Assembly (NCBI GenBank): GCA_964387025.1
Contig: CAYLUZ010000002.1
Span: 124,001 to 188,000, forward strand
From: PNON01 sp964387025
Lineage (GTDB): Bacteria; Chloroflexota; Anaerolineae; Anaerolineales; Anaerolineaceae
Length of the DNA stretch: 64,000 bases
Direction: 5' to 3'
The position numbers were made by a program, and so were the translations under genes. Under the pieces are notes generated by a model. That model was not told the origin of the DNA. It ran no database searches and worked only from the letters and a program-made list of their open reading frames with translations. Numbering within the stretch: position 1 is the first letter of the stretch; every line of letters starts with the position of its first letter. Shown in pieces: positions 1 to 8,216 of this stretch.

Positions 1-2
1 TG

Positions 3-440
3 TCTCTGTTTTTCTTAATTCTTTCCCCCTCTGCCTGCACAACAACACCAAAATCCTTAATAACGAGTGGCCAAAAGATCTGGGAAGAAACAGGAATAAA
101 TAGCTATCAGATTTCTGTTCAGGTCATTCAAAACATCTGGCATTTACAAATTTATAATTTAACTATCGAAAATGGCCTGGTTATCGATTCAAACACAAGC
201 TGTATTCCCGCGCCATATGAGGGGAGAGAATGTACAATAAAATCTTTTGATCCGGATGAATTCACAATTTCGGCTTTATTTTCCATGGCCGAACATCAAA
301 TCAATTGTCAATCATCCAAATGGTTGAAAATAACTTATGACCCGGATTATGGATTTCCCAATCTGATTTCCTTTAATGATCCGGAAAGCCTAGACGAAGA
401 CTGGTCCTATCAAGTGATTTCATTTACAAAGTTGGATTGA
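3..440 (+). CDS. Lipoprotein, DUF6174-like, 5' end outside window
   Basis: An open frame enters from the left edge in frame 3 and ends at a TGA at 440, leaving 145 residues. The first visible residues are a hydrophobic stretch ending in SPSAC, which looks like the end of a lipoprotein signal peptide with its lipidated cysteine, so only a few N-terminal residues are missing. The rest resembles small secreted DUF6174-type proteins: a W-E-x-x-G-I-N-S-Y-Q start, an N-G-L-V-I-D strand, and a Y-D-P-D-Y-G-F-P motif followed by an acidic D-E-D-W-S-Y segment. Function is unknown. It would be anchored on the outer face of the membrane. The family assignment is by eye and tentative; the reading frame itself is well supported. 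Confidence 0.6.
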   Translation, partial: SLFFLILSPSACTTTPKSLITSGQKIWEETGINSYQISVQVIQNIWHLQIYNLTIENGLVIDSNTSCIPAPYEGRECTIKSFDPDEFTISALFSMAEHQINCQSSKWLKITYDPDYGFPNLISFNDPESLDEDWSYQVISFTKLD

Positions 441-576
441 AATTTCAGTAATTACTCCTTTTGCCATAAGTTTTTAAGAGTAATTATTAATTTTCCTATC
501 CCTAATATTGAAATTCCATTTATTTTTAGTTTTGCCCTAGGTTCAAGTGAAATCAATGTGGGTCATTTGTTCTCTC

Positions 577-927
577 CTAGATGGAGATAACCTTTTGGGA
601 ATTAAATTGGGCTTCGATAATATCAGTCATCCCGCCGACTATGCCGACCTGAACTTGATCAGTCAGGTTTAAGTAACCCAGACACGTACTGCATAAGATC
701 AAGCGGACACCTTTCGTCTCCAATGATTTGAGTACATCGATCACTGGCGATCCCTTTACGGCCAGTTTTACACCATCTGTATAGAAGCAGATCGCTGCAG
801 GTAGTGAATTGCCTTCATCAAGCAATTTTAAATAGGTATGGATCAGCTTTTGTTGAAGCGCTGGTTCCGCATCCCCCATACCATTTCGTGTTACGAAAAT
901 AACTGTGTCTGAAGCTGGAAAAGTCAT
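577..927 (-). CDS. DsrE-family protein resembling the C-terminal domain of YedF
   Basis: A 116-residue single-domain DsrE-like protein. It has an N-terminal beta strand (VIFVTRNGMG), a GVKLAVKGSPV segment around residues 52-62, and a C-S-T-C pair (Cys79, Cys82) followed by LGYLNL. This order matches the DsrE half of the selenium-metabolism protein YedF, which normally also carries an N-terminal TusA/SirA-like domain; that domain is absent here. A sulfur- or selenium-handling role is therefore inferred, and it fits the selenium-dependent molybdenum hydroxylase genes elsewhere in the window. The start has a strong ribosome site (AGGAGG at 932-937). A long structured leader with a terminator precedes it. 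A small hairpin overlaps its stop codon at 573-587. A generic DsrE protein is the alternative. Confidence 0.72.
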   Translation of the reverse strand: MTFPASDTVIFVTRNGMGDAEPALQQKLIHTYLKLLDEGNSLPAAICFYTDGVKLAVKGSPVIDVLKSLETKGVRLILCSTCLGYLNLTDQVQVGIVGGMTDIIEAQFNSQKVISI

Positions 928-1139
928 AATATCCTCCTGAAAATTGGATTGTCACGTCCTTTGACGTGGAAGAATCAAAAACCGCCGCTTACACAGGCAG
1001 GCGGCGGTCCAGAAGGATCACAACATTTCAGCGGGAAGAAATCATTCCACCACGCTCCTGTATGTGCAAACTGCACAGTGGGTACATTCCAGTACCCTTT
1101 TTTATTGCTCAAGTGTGGTGATTCATTTTCTTTACCTTT
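928..1139 (-). promoter_or_regulatory. Structured leader with three-way junction and intrinsic terminator (candidate riboswitch)
   Basis: On the minus strand a roughly 210-nt untranslated leader runs from a promoter near 1146-1173 to the DsrE gene. Helix P1 can form between CACCAC (1115-1120) and GTGGTG (1048-1053). It encloses two perfect hairpins: P2, GGGTAC/GTACCC at 1080-1097, and P3, TGTGCA/TGCACA at 1063-1077. Downstream is an 8-bp GC hairpin (981-1008) followed by a T run, a typical rho-independent terminator ahead of the coding region. The GTGGTGG strand of P1 could instead pair with CCGCC in the 5' arm of the terminator, which would make P1 and termination mutually linked. I do not recognise a known riboswitch class. 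Pairings were found by eye. Confidence 0.5.
981..1008 (-). terminator. Intrinsic terminator inside the DsrE leader
   Basis: On the minus strand ACCGCCGC, a 12-base loop and GCGGCGGT form an 8-bp stem followed directly by TTTT. It lies about 55 bases upstream of the DsrE start codon, so it would act as an attenuator and not as an end-of-gene terminator. Confidence 0.7.
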
Positions 1140-1145
1140 GCTTAT

Positions 1146-1173
1146 ATTATACTAAGAATATTTCTGTAATCAA
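1146..1173 (-). promoter_or_regulatory. Promoter for the DsrE leader
   Basis: On the minus strand TTGATT (1168-1173) and TATAAT (1146-1151) are separated by 16 bases. The predicted transcript start is near 1139, upstream of the structured leader. Confidence 0.55.
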
Positions 1174-1278
1174 CTGGAAAATCGATCATAATTAATAAGA
1201 AGTATCCGTGAACTACAAAAAGAATTAAATTGTAAAAATTACACCAAAAGAATTTAAGCCGGAACTCGATTTTGCCTA

Positions 1279-1291
1279 TATAATAAACACT
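1279..1291 (+). promoter_or_regulatory. -10 box directly before thrC; apparently leaderless transcript
   Basis: A perfect TATAAT (1279-1284) ends seven bases before the ATG at 1292, so the expected transcript start is at or within a base of the start codon. No Shine-Dalgarno sequence is present and no convincing -35 box is visible. Confidence 0.5.
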
Positions 1292-2980
1292 ATGGCATCA
1301 CATTTCATCGTTGAATGTCTGGATTGTGGATATTCTACACCGTATTTTCCTACGTCTGTTTCTTGCCCCCGTTGCGGAAGTGGTTGGCGGGAAGCCGTTT
1401 ATGACTATGCAAACTTGGCATTGACATTACCCCTGCAATTACCAGGGCGGCCATTTGATGTATGGCGCTATAAAGAATTATTACCCATCCGTGACCATGT
1501 TCATGATTTATCTCTAGGTGAGGGTGGAACTCCTCTGATAAAAGCTATCAATCTGGGTACAATGCTGCAGTGCCCGAATATATTTATCAAAGATGAACGC
1601 CAGAATCCAACATCATCTTTTAAAGACAGGCAGGCAGCTGTAACCATAGCCGCGTTGATAGAATCCGGAATAAATGAAATTGTTACAGCTTCGACTGGTA
1701 ATATTTCCCTCGCCTATTCAGCTTATGCAGCCAGGGCCGGTATTAAACTATGGGCTTTCTTATCTAGCCGTGTACCTGCTTCCAAGATCAATGAAATGTT
1801 ACTCTATGGCAGTCGGGTAATTACTGTCACAGGAACCTACGAAAAGACAAAACAGGTAGCTCTCGAATTTGCGCGGCAGCGTAATATATTTATGGATCAA
1901 TCGACTCAGACGGTACCGTCAGTAGAAGCGATGAAAACCATAGCATTCGAAATCACTGAACAATTAACCGCCCATATGGGTACACCTACAGGTAAAAATA
2001 AAACTAAACCACCCTACCCCTGGCGAGCACCGGATTGGTATCTTCAGGCAGTTAGTATCGGATTGGGTCCACTTGGCGTATTAAAGGGATTCTCAGAACT
2101 ACGTTTAATGGGATTAATCGAGCGAGTGCCGCTTATGGGGATCATTCAACCCGAAGGTAGTTCAGCTATGGTTAATGCCTGGACTCAGGGATTGGACATA
2201 GCTGAACCATTGGATGGCATCAACACCGATGTTGAAAATCTCTGCTCATTAGATCCGGGGCGTACATATACACTTCTTGCGCGCAGAATAGAACAGGAAT
2301 CTGGTGGAAAATTCGATTCGGTCTCAGATAAAGAGACATATAAAGCCATGCAGTTACTTGCCCGCATGGAAGGAATTTCCGCTGAACCTGCGGCAGCAGT
2401 ATCCTTTGCCGGTTTGATTAAATTATGTAACCAGGGCTTGATCAAAGAAAAGGACGTTGTAGTCGTAAATTGTACTGGTCACACAAACAATGCAAACATG
2501 CCAAATGTCCATCAGCGCTTTGAAATGACCAGTAATTCATTTTCCAATGAATTTTCAGAAGACGGGATTCTGGCAACGCTTACCCAGTATGATTTCACGC
2601 AATTTTCCAGGGTCCTTGTTGCCCATTCTGATGATAGTTTTAGGTCAATCCTGATTAGTTATGCTCAACTACATGGTGCGGTGAATGTGATCGAAGCGAA
2701 GGATGCTCAACAGACAACGTTGCTTATGCAGTCAGAATCGCCAGATCTGCTCCTGCTCGACTTCTACCACTCCGAATTTAATGGCCTGGGAATATTGGAT
2801 ACCTTGTTTAAGAATGGAAATAACCATATTATCCCGGTAATTTGTCTGACTACATCTGATTTCACAGAAGATGAGCGGGCGTTTCTTCAAAACCATTTTA
2901 CAGTTACAACCAGAGCCCAAGATATCATGATCACAACTTCCCCCTTGAGTGATCAGAAAACCACTGTAGATATAGAATAA
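1292..2980 (+). CDS. thrC: Threonine synthase fused to a receiver-like C-terminal domain
   Basis: A 562-residue PLP-dependent enzyme that would convert O-phosphohomoserine to threonine. It opens with a zinc-ribbon-like knuckle (Cys9, Cys12, Cys25, Cys28), then the fold-type II PLP core with S-S-F-K-D-R and the Schiff-base lysine Lys111, a STGNIS phosphate loop near 134, and an N-C-T-G-H motif near 393-397. A threonine synthase normally ends at about residue 410. Here about 150 residues follow. Residues 440-545 look like a response-regulator receiver: VLVAHSDD (acid pair 447-448), PDLLLLD with Asp490 at the phosphorylation site, and a PVICLTT strand. The conserved receiver lysine is not evident. 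Threonine synthase versus a threonine-synthase-like paralogue cannot be settled here. Translation appears leaderless. Confidence 0.85.
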   Translation: MASHFIVECLDCGYSTPYFPTSVSCPRCGSGWREAVYDYANLALTLPLQLPGRPFDVWRYKELLPIRDHVHDLSLGEGGTPLIKAINLGTMLQCPNIFIKDERQNPTSSFKDRQAAVTIAALIESGINEIVTASTGNISLAYSAYAARAGIKLWAFLSSRVPASKINEMLLYGSRVITVTGTYEKTKQVALEFARQRNIFMDQSTQTVPSVEAMKTIAFEITEQLTAHMGTPTGKNKTKPPYPWRAPDWYLQAVSIGLGPLGVLKGFSELRLMGLIERVPLMGIIQPEGSSAMVNAWTQGLDIAEPLDGINTDVENLCSLDPGRTYTLLARRIEQESGGKFDSVSDKETYKAMQLLARMEGISAEPAAAVSFAGLIKLCNQGLIKEKDVVVVNCTGHTNNANMPNVHQRFEMTSNSFSNEFSEDGILATLTQYDFTQFSRVLVAHSDDSFRSILISYAQLHGAVNVIEAKDAQQTTLLMQSESPDLLLLDFYHSEFNGLGILDTLFKNGNNHIIPVICLTTSDFTEDERAFLQNHFTVTTRAQDIMITTSPLSDQKTTVDIE

Positions 2981-3009
2981 AGAAGGATAAAGCTACAAGA
3001 AATATACGT

Positions 3010-3015
3010 TATAAT
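3010..3015 (+). promoter_or_regulatory. -10 box upstream of the glmS ribozyme
   Basis: TATAAT about 35 bases before the ribozyme core and 29 bases after the thrC stop. No good -35 box is seen, so this is a likely but unproven start for the glmS transcript. Confidence 0.4.
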
Positions 3016-3048
3016 ACAAATTATCAACCTGGAGCGAGTTTTGGATTA

Positions 3049-3212
3049 AGCGCATGGCTCTGAAATAAAGTTCAGAGTGACGAGGATGAGGGTTCTCCAC
3101 CGCAGGGTGGAGCTAACCGGTACACCGGGAAAATCGAAAGATCAGCGGATGCCCTCTGGAGGAAACTCCACCAACCCCCAGGTAATCAAATCAAACTGCA
3201 CTATTGCAGGTA
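3049..3212 (+). ncRNA. glmS ribozyme/riboswitch (GlcN6P-activated)
   Basis: The 280-base gap before glmS carries the conserved pieces of the self-cleaving glmS ribozyme in the right order: A|GCGC at the cleavage site (3049/3050), a GCTCTGAA/TTCAGAG helix, GACGAGG, GAGGGTT, then ATCGAAA and GCGGATGCCCTC. A downstream TGGAG/CTCCA hairpin and a CTGCA/TGCAG hairpin (3196-3209) fit the peripheral stems. In the known family, glucosamine-6-phosphate acts as cofactor for cleavage of the glmS mRNA and lowers expression. Between GAGGGTT and the ATCGAAA core sits an extra hairpin, CTCCACC/GGTGGAG. Position immediately before glmS makes the call strong. Confidence 0.88.
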
Positions 3213-3263
3213 ATGTTTCTCTTCGCTGAATTACCACGAGGAAGAAATCACATTGGAGGTTAA

Positions 3264-5105
3264 ATGTGCGGCATTGTTGGATATATTGGCAGTAAGGACG
3301 CAACCGGGATCATTCTCAGTGGTCTCAAGAAACTGGAATACCGTGGATATGATTCTGCGGGGATCGCAGTCTATGAAGAAGGAAAAATTGCAGTCAGGCG
3401 GGATGCGGGGAAACTGGATAGATTGGTCGAAAAAGTGAGACTGGACCCGATTCACGGGACAATAGGCATAGGTCATACACGTTGGGCGACCCATGGTGTA
3501 CCTAACGAACAGAATGCCCACCCCCATCTCAGCAGCAGCGGGAATGTTGTCATTGTCCACAATGGTATCGTGGAAAATTTTCGCACATTAAAAAGCGAAT
3601 TATTACAGCTGGGTGTGGCTTTCAAGAGCGAAACAGACACCGAGGTGATCGTCCAACTGGTGGAATGGTATTACCGTGAGACAGAATCTCTCGATGAAGC
3701 CGTAACAAAAACATTGATGCGGTTGAAAGGTGCGCATGGAATAGTGGTCATGTCTGCATGGGAACCGGATAAGATCATCGCCGCAAGAATCGGTAATGCT
3801 GGTGGTGTGGTGGTTGGTCTTGGGGATGGGGAGAACTTTATCGCATCCGATATCCCTGCAATCCTGGAGCACACCCGGAAAATGATCTTTCTTGAAAGTG
3901 GACAGATGGCGATTGTAAAAAATTCTTCTGTTCAATTAATGACTCTGGAAGGCAAACCTGTCCATCCACAGGTAAGCATTATTGGTTGGGACCCGGTAGC
4001 CGCTGAGAAGGGTGAATATAGACACTTCATGCAGAAGGAAATATTTGAACAGGTACGCTCGCTCACCGATACATTGGCCGGCAGAGTGGATTTTGAAGAG
4101 GGCAGGATCTACCTGGAAGAACTCCACCTGACTGCAGAGTTGGTAAAAAGGATCAAGCGTATTTACATCACCGCCTGTGGAACAGCTTCACATGCTGGTA
4201 TGGTCGGTAAAATACTGATCGAAAAAATTGCAAGGATCCCGGTTGAAGTAAGGATCGCATCTGAATTTCGGTACGAAGATCCCATCCTGGACCCAGATAC
4301 AATCGTCCTTGCGATCAGTCAGTCCGGTGAAACTGCCGATACCCTGGCTGCCATGGAACAAGCTCATCAATCTGGTAGTTTGACGTGGTCCATTGTAAAT
4401 GCGATAGGGTCACAGGCTATGCGCATCGCAGATGGAAGTATCTCCATGCAAGCAGGACCAGAGATCGGAGTCGCCAGTACCAAAGCTTTCACTGCACCTT
4501 TGGTAGACCTGTATATGCTGGCTGTCCTGTTGGCAGACTTAAAAGGATTGCTAACCCTAGAGCAACGGAAAAACCTGGTTGAAGACTTGCGTCTGATTCC
4601 AGACCTGGTAGGACAATGCCTTGACAGGGAAGATCAGACGATCAATGCTGCCATGGCTATCCGGAATGTAAATGCTGCATTTTACCTGGGGCGTGGAATT
4701 AACATGCCGATTGCCTTTGAAGGTGCCTTGAAGCTTAAAGAAATATCTTATATCCACGCGGAAGGCTACCCGGCCGGGGAAATGAAACATGGTCCCATTG
4801 CCCTTGTCGATAAGGAAATGCCGGTGATCGTCATCGCCCCTGATGACCCCTGGTATGAGAAGATGGTCAGCCAGATCGAACAGGTAAAGGCTCGCGGAGG
4901 GCGAGTAATCGCTATTGCTACTGATGGTGATGAAAAGATCAGATCCCTGGCTGATATGGTATTGTGGATTCCAAAAGTACCCTGGATGTTAAGCCCGGTT
5001 GTGACCGTGATCCCATTGCAGCTATTAGCCTACCATATTGCAACACTTAGAGGGCTGGATGTAGATCAACCGCGTAACCTGGCCAAATCAGTCACTGTTG
5101 AGTAA
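3264..5105 (+). CDS. glmS: Glutamine--fructose-6-phosphate aminotransferase (isomerizing)
   Basis: A 613-residue GlmS, the usual length. It makes glucosamine-6-phosphate from fructose-6-phosphate and glutamine, the first step toward UDP-GlcNAc and peptidoglycan. The N-terminal glutaminase domain starts MCGIVGYIG, with Cys2 as nucleophile after Met removal, and shows GHTRWATHG and NGIVEN motifs. Two SIS sugar-binding domains follow, with SQSGETADTL near 355 and EGALKLKEISY near 490, and the C-terminus PRNLAKSVTVE is typical. The start is fixed by GGAGG four bases upstream of ATG. Expression is expected to be controlled by the ribozyme just upstream. The downstream gene is convergent, with an 11-base gap. 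Confidence 0.97.
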   Translation: MCGIVGYIGSKDATGIILSGLKKLEYRGYDSAGIAVYEEGKIAVRRDAGKLDRLVEKVRLDPIHGTIGIGHTRWATHGVPNEQNAHPHLSSSGNVVIVHNGIVENFRTLKSELLQLGVAFKSETDTEVIVQLVEWYYRETESLDEAVTKTLMRLKGAHGIVVMSAWEPDKIIAARIGNAGGVVVGLGDGENFIASDIPAILEHTRKMIFLESGQMAIVKNSSVQLMTLEGKPVHPQVSIIGWDPVAAEKGEYRHFMQKEIFEQVRSLTDTLAGRVDFEEGRIYLEELHLTAELVKRIKRIYITACGTASHAGMVGKILIEKIARIPVEVRIASEFRYEDPILDPDTIVLAISQSGETADTLAAMEQAHQSGSLTWSIVNAIGSQAMRIADGSISMQAGPEIGVASTKAFTAPLVDLYMLAVLLADLKGLLTLEQRKNLVEDLRLIPDLVGQCLDREDQTINAAMAIRNVNAAFYLGRGINMPIAFEGALKLKEISYIHAEGYPAGEMKHGPIALVDKEMPVIVIAPDDPWYEKMVSQIEQVKARGGRVIAIATDGDEKIRSLADMVLWIPKVPWMLSPVVTVIPLQLLAYHIATLRGLDVDQPRNLAKSVTVE

Positions 5106-5116
5106 AGCAGGAATTG

Positions 5117-6613
5117 TTACCTGCTATATGGTTTTCTACTGGATTTTTTGGACCATTTATTTGGACCGGAAGATCCAGTTTTATTTTGCATTTGTCTCGG
5201 TCGGGCAGGTTCTCTGTCGATCATGGTGAAGCTGGGATGGAAATTGGCCTGGTAAAAATCGTCCAGTAGCATGGCGAGCAGATCTTTTTCCTCATCATTT
5301 GTACCAAGCTCACTTGAAAGGCGGGCAAATCGCTGCATGCGTTCTGTCTGTAATTTATCCCGGCTGCGAAGCTGTGATTCAAGTAAAGCAATAACCCGTT
5401 CTCCAACGATACTCTCAACTTCAGCATCGTCAGGTAAGGGTCTTTCCTGCAAATTGATCTGATAGGTCTTCGCAATCCGCATTAAGTTAGCTTTTTCAAG
5501 GGTGGTGACCAGTGAAATTGCAGTTCCACTGGCTCCTGCCCGGCCAGTTCTACCGGCGCGGTGGATGTAAGCTTCCTGATCTTCAGGAGGTTCATATTGG
5601 ATGACATGCGTAAGCTCAGGCAGATCGATTCCGCGGGCTGCCACATCCGTTGCCACAAGAAACCGTAGTGTTCCCTGCCGGATACGATCCATCACTTTTT
5701 CACGGGCGGTTTGCGAAAGGTCAGAGGTCAGGTCATCTGCATCATACCCGAAACGCTGCAAGACCGTTGTCACATATTCCACCCGCACTTTCGTATTACA
5801 AAATATCAACGCAGAAAGTGGATTCTCCACCTCGATGATTCGAACGAGGGAACGGTCTTTATCCATCCCTGGAACAGAGTAAAAGACGTGTTCCACTTCC
5901 GAAACATGTATATGGTCGCTGCTCAGGTTGAGAAAACCGGGGGATTGCATGAATTGAGCTGAAAGCCTGATCACCTGCGGAGGAAAGGTCGCAGAAAACA
6001 TATAGCTGCTGATGTGTTTTTGCGGAAGGTAGGATTGTACCCGGCGCATATCGGGGTAAAAACCCATCGATAACATGCGGTCCGCTTCGTCAAAGATAAG
6101 CATTTTCAAGTTATCAAGGCTGAATGATTTCCGCATGAGATTATCCAAAATCCGTCCCGGGGTTCCGACAACAAGGTGAACACCAGACTCAAATGCCAGG
6201 AATTGGTCGCGGTAACCAACTCCACCATATATTGCAATAGACCGAAAACCGGAAGAAGAGAAAAGAATTTTTGCTTCCTTTTCCACCTGAACAGCAAGTT
6301 CGCGGGTTGGAACCAGGACGAGTGCTTGAGTCTTGCTCTCCAATGGATTGAGCAATTCCATCATTGGCAGCAGATAAGCTCCGGTCTTTCCGCTGCCAGT
6401 CCTTGATTGGATCATCATATCTTTGTGGGAGAAGAGGTAAGGTATGGCTTTTGCCTGGACAGGTGTAAGATCGTTCCATCCTGCACGGCTTATTCCTTCC
6501 TGTAATTTTGGAGGGAGGTCGGTTATGGATGCTTCCGGTAATTCTGGTTCCTGCATCCCGGTTTCTTCTGGATTACCCAAATTCTGATTAATACTCAAGG
6601 TTCTTATCTCCAT
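5117..6613 (-). CDS. DEAD-box ATP-dependent RNA helicase
   Basis: A 498-residue cytoplasmic DEAD-box helicase that would unwind RNA duplexes in ribosome assembly, mRNA decay or cold adaptation. All core motifs are visible in order: a Q-motif region (WNDLTPVQAKAIPYL), motif I SRTGSGKT, PTRELA, motif II DEAD in IFDEADRM, motif III SAT, and in domain 2 ARGIDLP and HRAGRTGRAG. The C-terminal tail (about 110 residues) ends in a basic, Ser/Lys/Arg-rich segment (WSKKSSRKPYSR) likely to bind RNA. The chosen ATG lacks a clear ribosome site; GATAAT about 20 bases upstream, with TTCAAA 17 bases before it, may be the promoter. A Met at residue 20 is an alternative start. Orthology to CshA, DeaD or RhlE is not resolved. 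Confidence 0.93.
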   Translation of the reverse strand: MEIRTLSINQNLGNPEETGMQEPELPEASITDLPPKLQEGISRAGWNDLTPVQAKAIPYLFSHKDMMIQSRTGSGKTGAYLLPMMELLNPLESKTQALVLVPTRELAVQVEKEAKILFSSSGFRSIAIYGGVGYRDQFLAFESGVHLVVGTPGRILDNLMRKSFSLDNLKMLIFDEADRMLSMGFYPDMRRVQSYLPQKHISSYMFSATFPPQVIRLSAQFMQSPGFLNLSSDHIHVSEVEHVFYSVPGMDKDRSLVRIIEVENPLSALIFCNTKVRVEYVTTVLQRFGYDADDLTSDLSQTAREKVMDRIRQGTLRFLVATDVAARGIDLPELTHVIQYEPPEDQEAYIHRAGRTGRAGASGTAISLVTTLEKANLMRIAKTYQINLQERPLPDDAEVESIVGERVIALLESQLRSRDKLQTERMQRFARLSSELGTNDEEKDLLAMLLDDFYQANFHPSFTMIDREPARPRQMQNKTGSSGPNKWSKKSSRKPYSR

Positions 6614-6828
6614 TTATCAGGAATATTCTATTATCCTGCCTTATTACTAATATTTGAATTGTAATGCTAAAGCAGTAATCCGGGGAAATTTATACACTGG
6701 ATGGAGATTTAGGTTGTCTCTTGGGCAGCATATACAAGTACTTATTATTATCTTGGATACAAGGTACTATGAAAACAGTAGAAACAGAGATTTTTATAAT
6801 GTTCAAATAAGCTTCAAAAAGGTAAAAA

Positions 6829-8160
6829 TTGAATTCCAATAGACTAATAAAACTAGCTTCACTCATTTCTTTTGCTGCACTTATGATATCTGCCTGCAAT
6901 TTCACGGAACCTTCAGGAGGATCAATTTCCGCAGACCTTACTCCGATGATGACCGGAAATGAAGCGACTACGATTCCAACCAATGAGCCAACTTCATCAA
7001 TGCCACTTCCTCCGACTGCTACCACACTGCCAACCGAACCAGCGATGCCCACAGAAACACCAAAACCAACCACTACGAGTCTTCCTGATCCAGCAGGTTA
7101 CCAGTGGCAGCTGTTTATCAGTGGATTGAGCCGGCCTGTAGATCTCGTTGGACCGCATGATGTTCCTGGTATATTTGTCTTAGAACAGGCAGGTGTGATT
7201 CGAATGATTCAAGATAGTGTAATACTGCCTGAACTATTTTTGGATATCCGTGATCGGGTTGGCAGCGGTGGCAATGAGCAGGGGTTGCTTGGAATTGCTT
7301 TCCACCCTCAATTTATGAAAAATGGATATTTCTATGTGAATTACACTGATAAACGGGGCAATACAGTGATCGCCAGGTTTTCAGCGATCCAAGATAATAA
7401 TCCGAATCTGAAAGCGGATCCGGCAAGCGAGAGTATCCTCCTGCAGATTGATCAACCCTATGCGAATCATAACGGGGGTCAAATGGTGTTCGGACCGGAT
7501 GGATACCTGTGGATAGGTTTGGGGGATGGTGGTGGCCAGGGAGATCCAAATGGCAATGGCCAGTCAAGTCAAACATTATTGGGGAAAATTCTGCGAATCG
7601 ATGTGGATCATGACTCTCCATATGTAATACCACCTGATTATCCCTACGTAAATGGTGGAGGATTACCGGAAATTTGGGCACTTGGTTTGCGTAATCCCTG
7701 GCGCTTCTCTTTTGACAGGTCAACAGGTGATTTGTTTATCGGAGACGTGGGACAAAACTCTTTGGAAGAAATTGACCACCTTCCTGCCGGCTATGTTTCA
7801 AAACCAGTCAATTTCGGCTGGAACAGGCGGGAAGGCTCTCACCCCTACTCCGATCAGGCAAATGCTGATATCACCGGATTGATCGATCCAATCTTTGATT
7901 ACGGCCACGATTCAGGTTGTTCGGTAACCGGTGGTTTTGTTTATCGGGGAAAAATATTAACTGGCTTTCAAGGTGTCTACCTTTTTGGTGATTACTGCAG
8001 CGGGTTGATTTGGGGGTCAGTCCCTAATGGCGAAAATTCTTGGGATACCAAAATTTTATTCTCAACAGGATACCAGATCTCCTCGTTTGGAGAAGACCAG
8101 AATGGAGAGCTCTACCTGCTGGATCTAAATGGCACCATATACCGGTTGGAAAAGAAATGA
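6829..8160 (+). CDS. Glucose/sorbosone dehydrogenase-family lipoprotein (PQQ-dependent sugar dehydrogenase type)
   Basis: A 443-residue secreted protein. A lipoprotein signal ends at the lipobox ISAC (Cys23), followed by a Thr/Pro-rich linker to about residue 85 that would hold the domain off the membrane. The rest is a six-bladed GSDH propeller: FISGLSRPVDLV, GLLGIAFHPQF, NHNGGQMVFGPDGYLWIGLG, ALGLRNPWRFSFD and IGDVGQNSLEEID are typical. Members oxidise aldose sugars with PQQ, but no PQQ synthesis gene is in the window and many relatives have unknown substrates. Translation starts at TTG after AAAGG; TATAAT at 6795-6800 gives a short leader. A downstream hairpin separates it from the convergent prenyltransferase gene. 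Confidence 0.85.
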   Translation: MNSNRLIKLASLISFAALMISACNFTEPSGGSISADLTPMMTGNEATTIPTNEPTSSMPLPPTATTLPTEPAMPTETPKPTTTSLPDPAGYQWQLFISGLSRPVDLVGPHDVPGIFVLEQAGVIRMIQDSVILPELFLDIRDRVGSGGNEQGLLGIAFHPQFMKNGYFYVNYTDKRGNTVIARFSAIQDNNPNLKADPASESILLQIDQPYANHNGGQMVFGPDGYLWIGLGDGGGQGDPNGNGQSSQTLLGKILRIDVDHDSPYVIPPDYPYVNGGGLPEIWALGLRNPWRFSFDRSTGDLFIGDVGQNSLEEIDHLPAGYVSKPVNFGWNRREGSHPYSDQANADITGLIDPIFDYGHDSGCSVTGGFVYRGKILTGFQGVYLFGDYCSGLIWGSVPNGENSWDTKILFSTGYQISSFGEDQNGELYLLDLNGTIYRLEKK

Positions 8161-8168
8161 GATTAAAA

Positions 8169-8193
8169 ACCGGGGAAGAGTGCCTTCCCCGGT
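8169..8193 (-). terminator. Intrinsic terminator of the prenyltransferase gene
   Basis: ACCGGGGAAG and CTTCCCCGGT form a GC-rich stem. On the minus strand it is followed by TTTT, so it terminates the UbiA-type gene. Without a T run on the plus strand it may still slow read-through from the sugar dehydrogenase gene. Confidence 0.7.
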
Positions 8194-8216
8194 AAATAGA
8201 TGAATCAAAAATATAC

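Noticed and set aside
981..1020. T-box antiterminator in the DsrE leader
   Set aside because: TGGACCGCC resembles but does not match the TGGNACCGCG core, and no stem I with a specifier loop was found.
1080..1103. Plus-strand terminator GGGTAC/GTACCC with T run
   Set aside because: No plus-strand gene ends nearby; the hairpin is better explained as P2 of the minus-strand leader, though it could stop antisense transcription.
949..1155. 68-residue plus-strand open frame
   Set aside because: It lies across the hairpins and terminator of the minus-strand DsrE leader, is low-complexity and has no recognisable protein features.
6654..6842. 62-residue plus-strand frame before the sugar dehydrogenase gene
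   Set aside because: No ribosome site, spans the candidate promoter of the next gene and resembles nothing.
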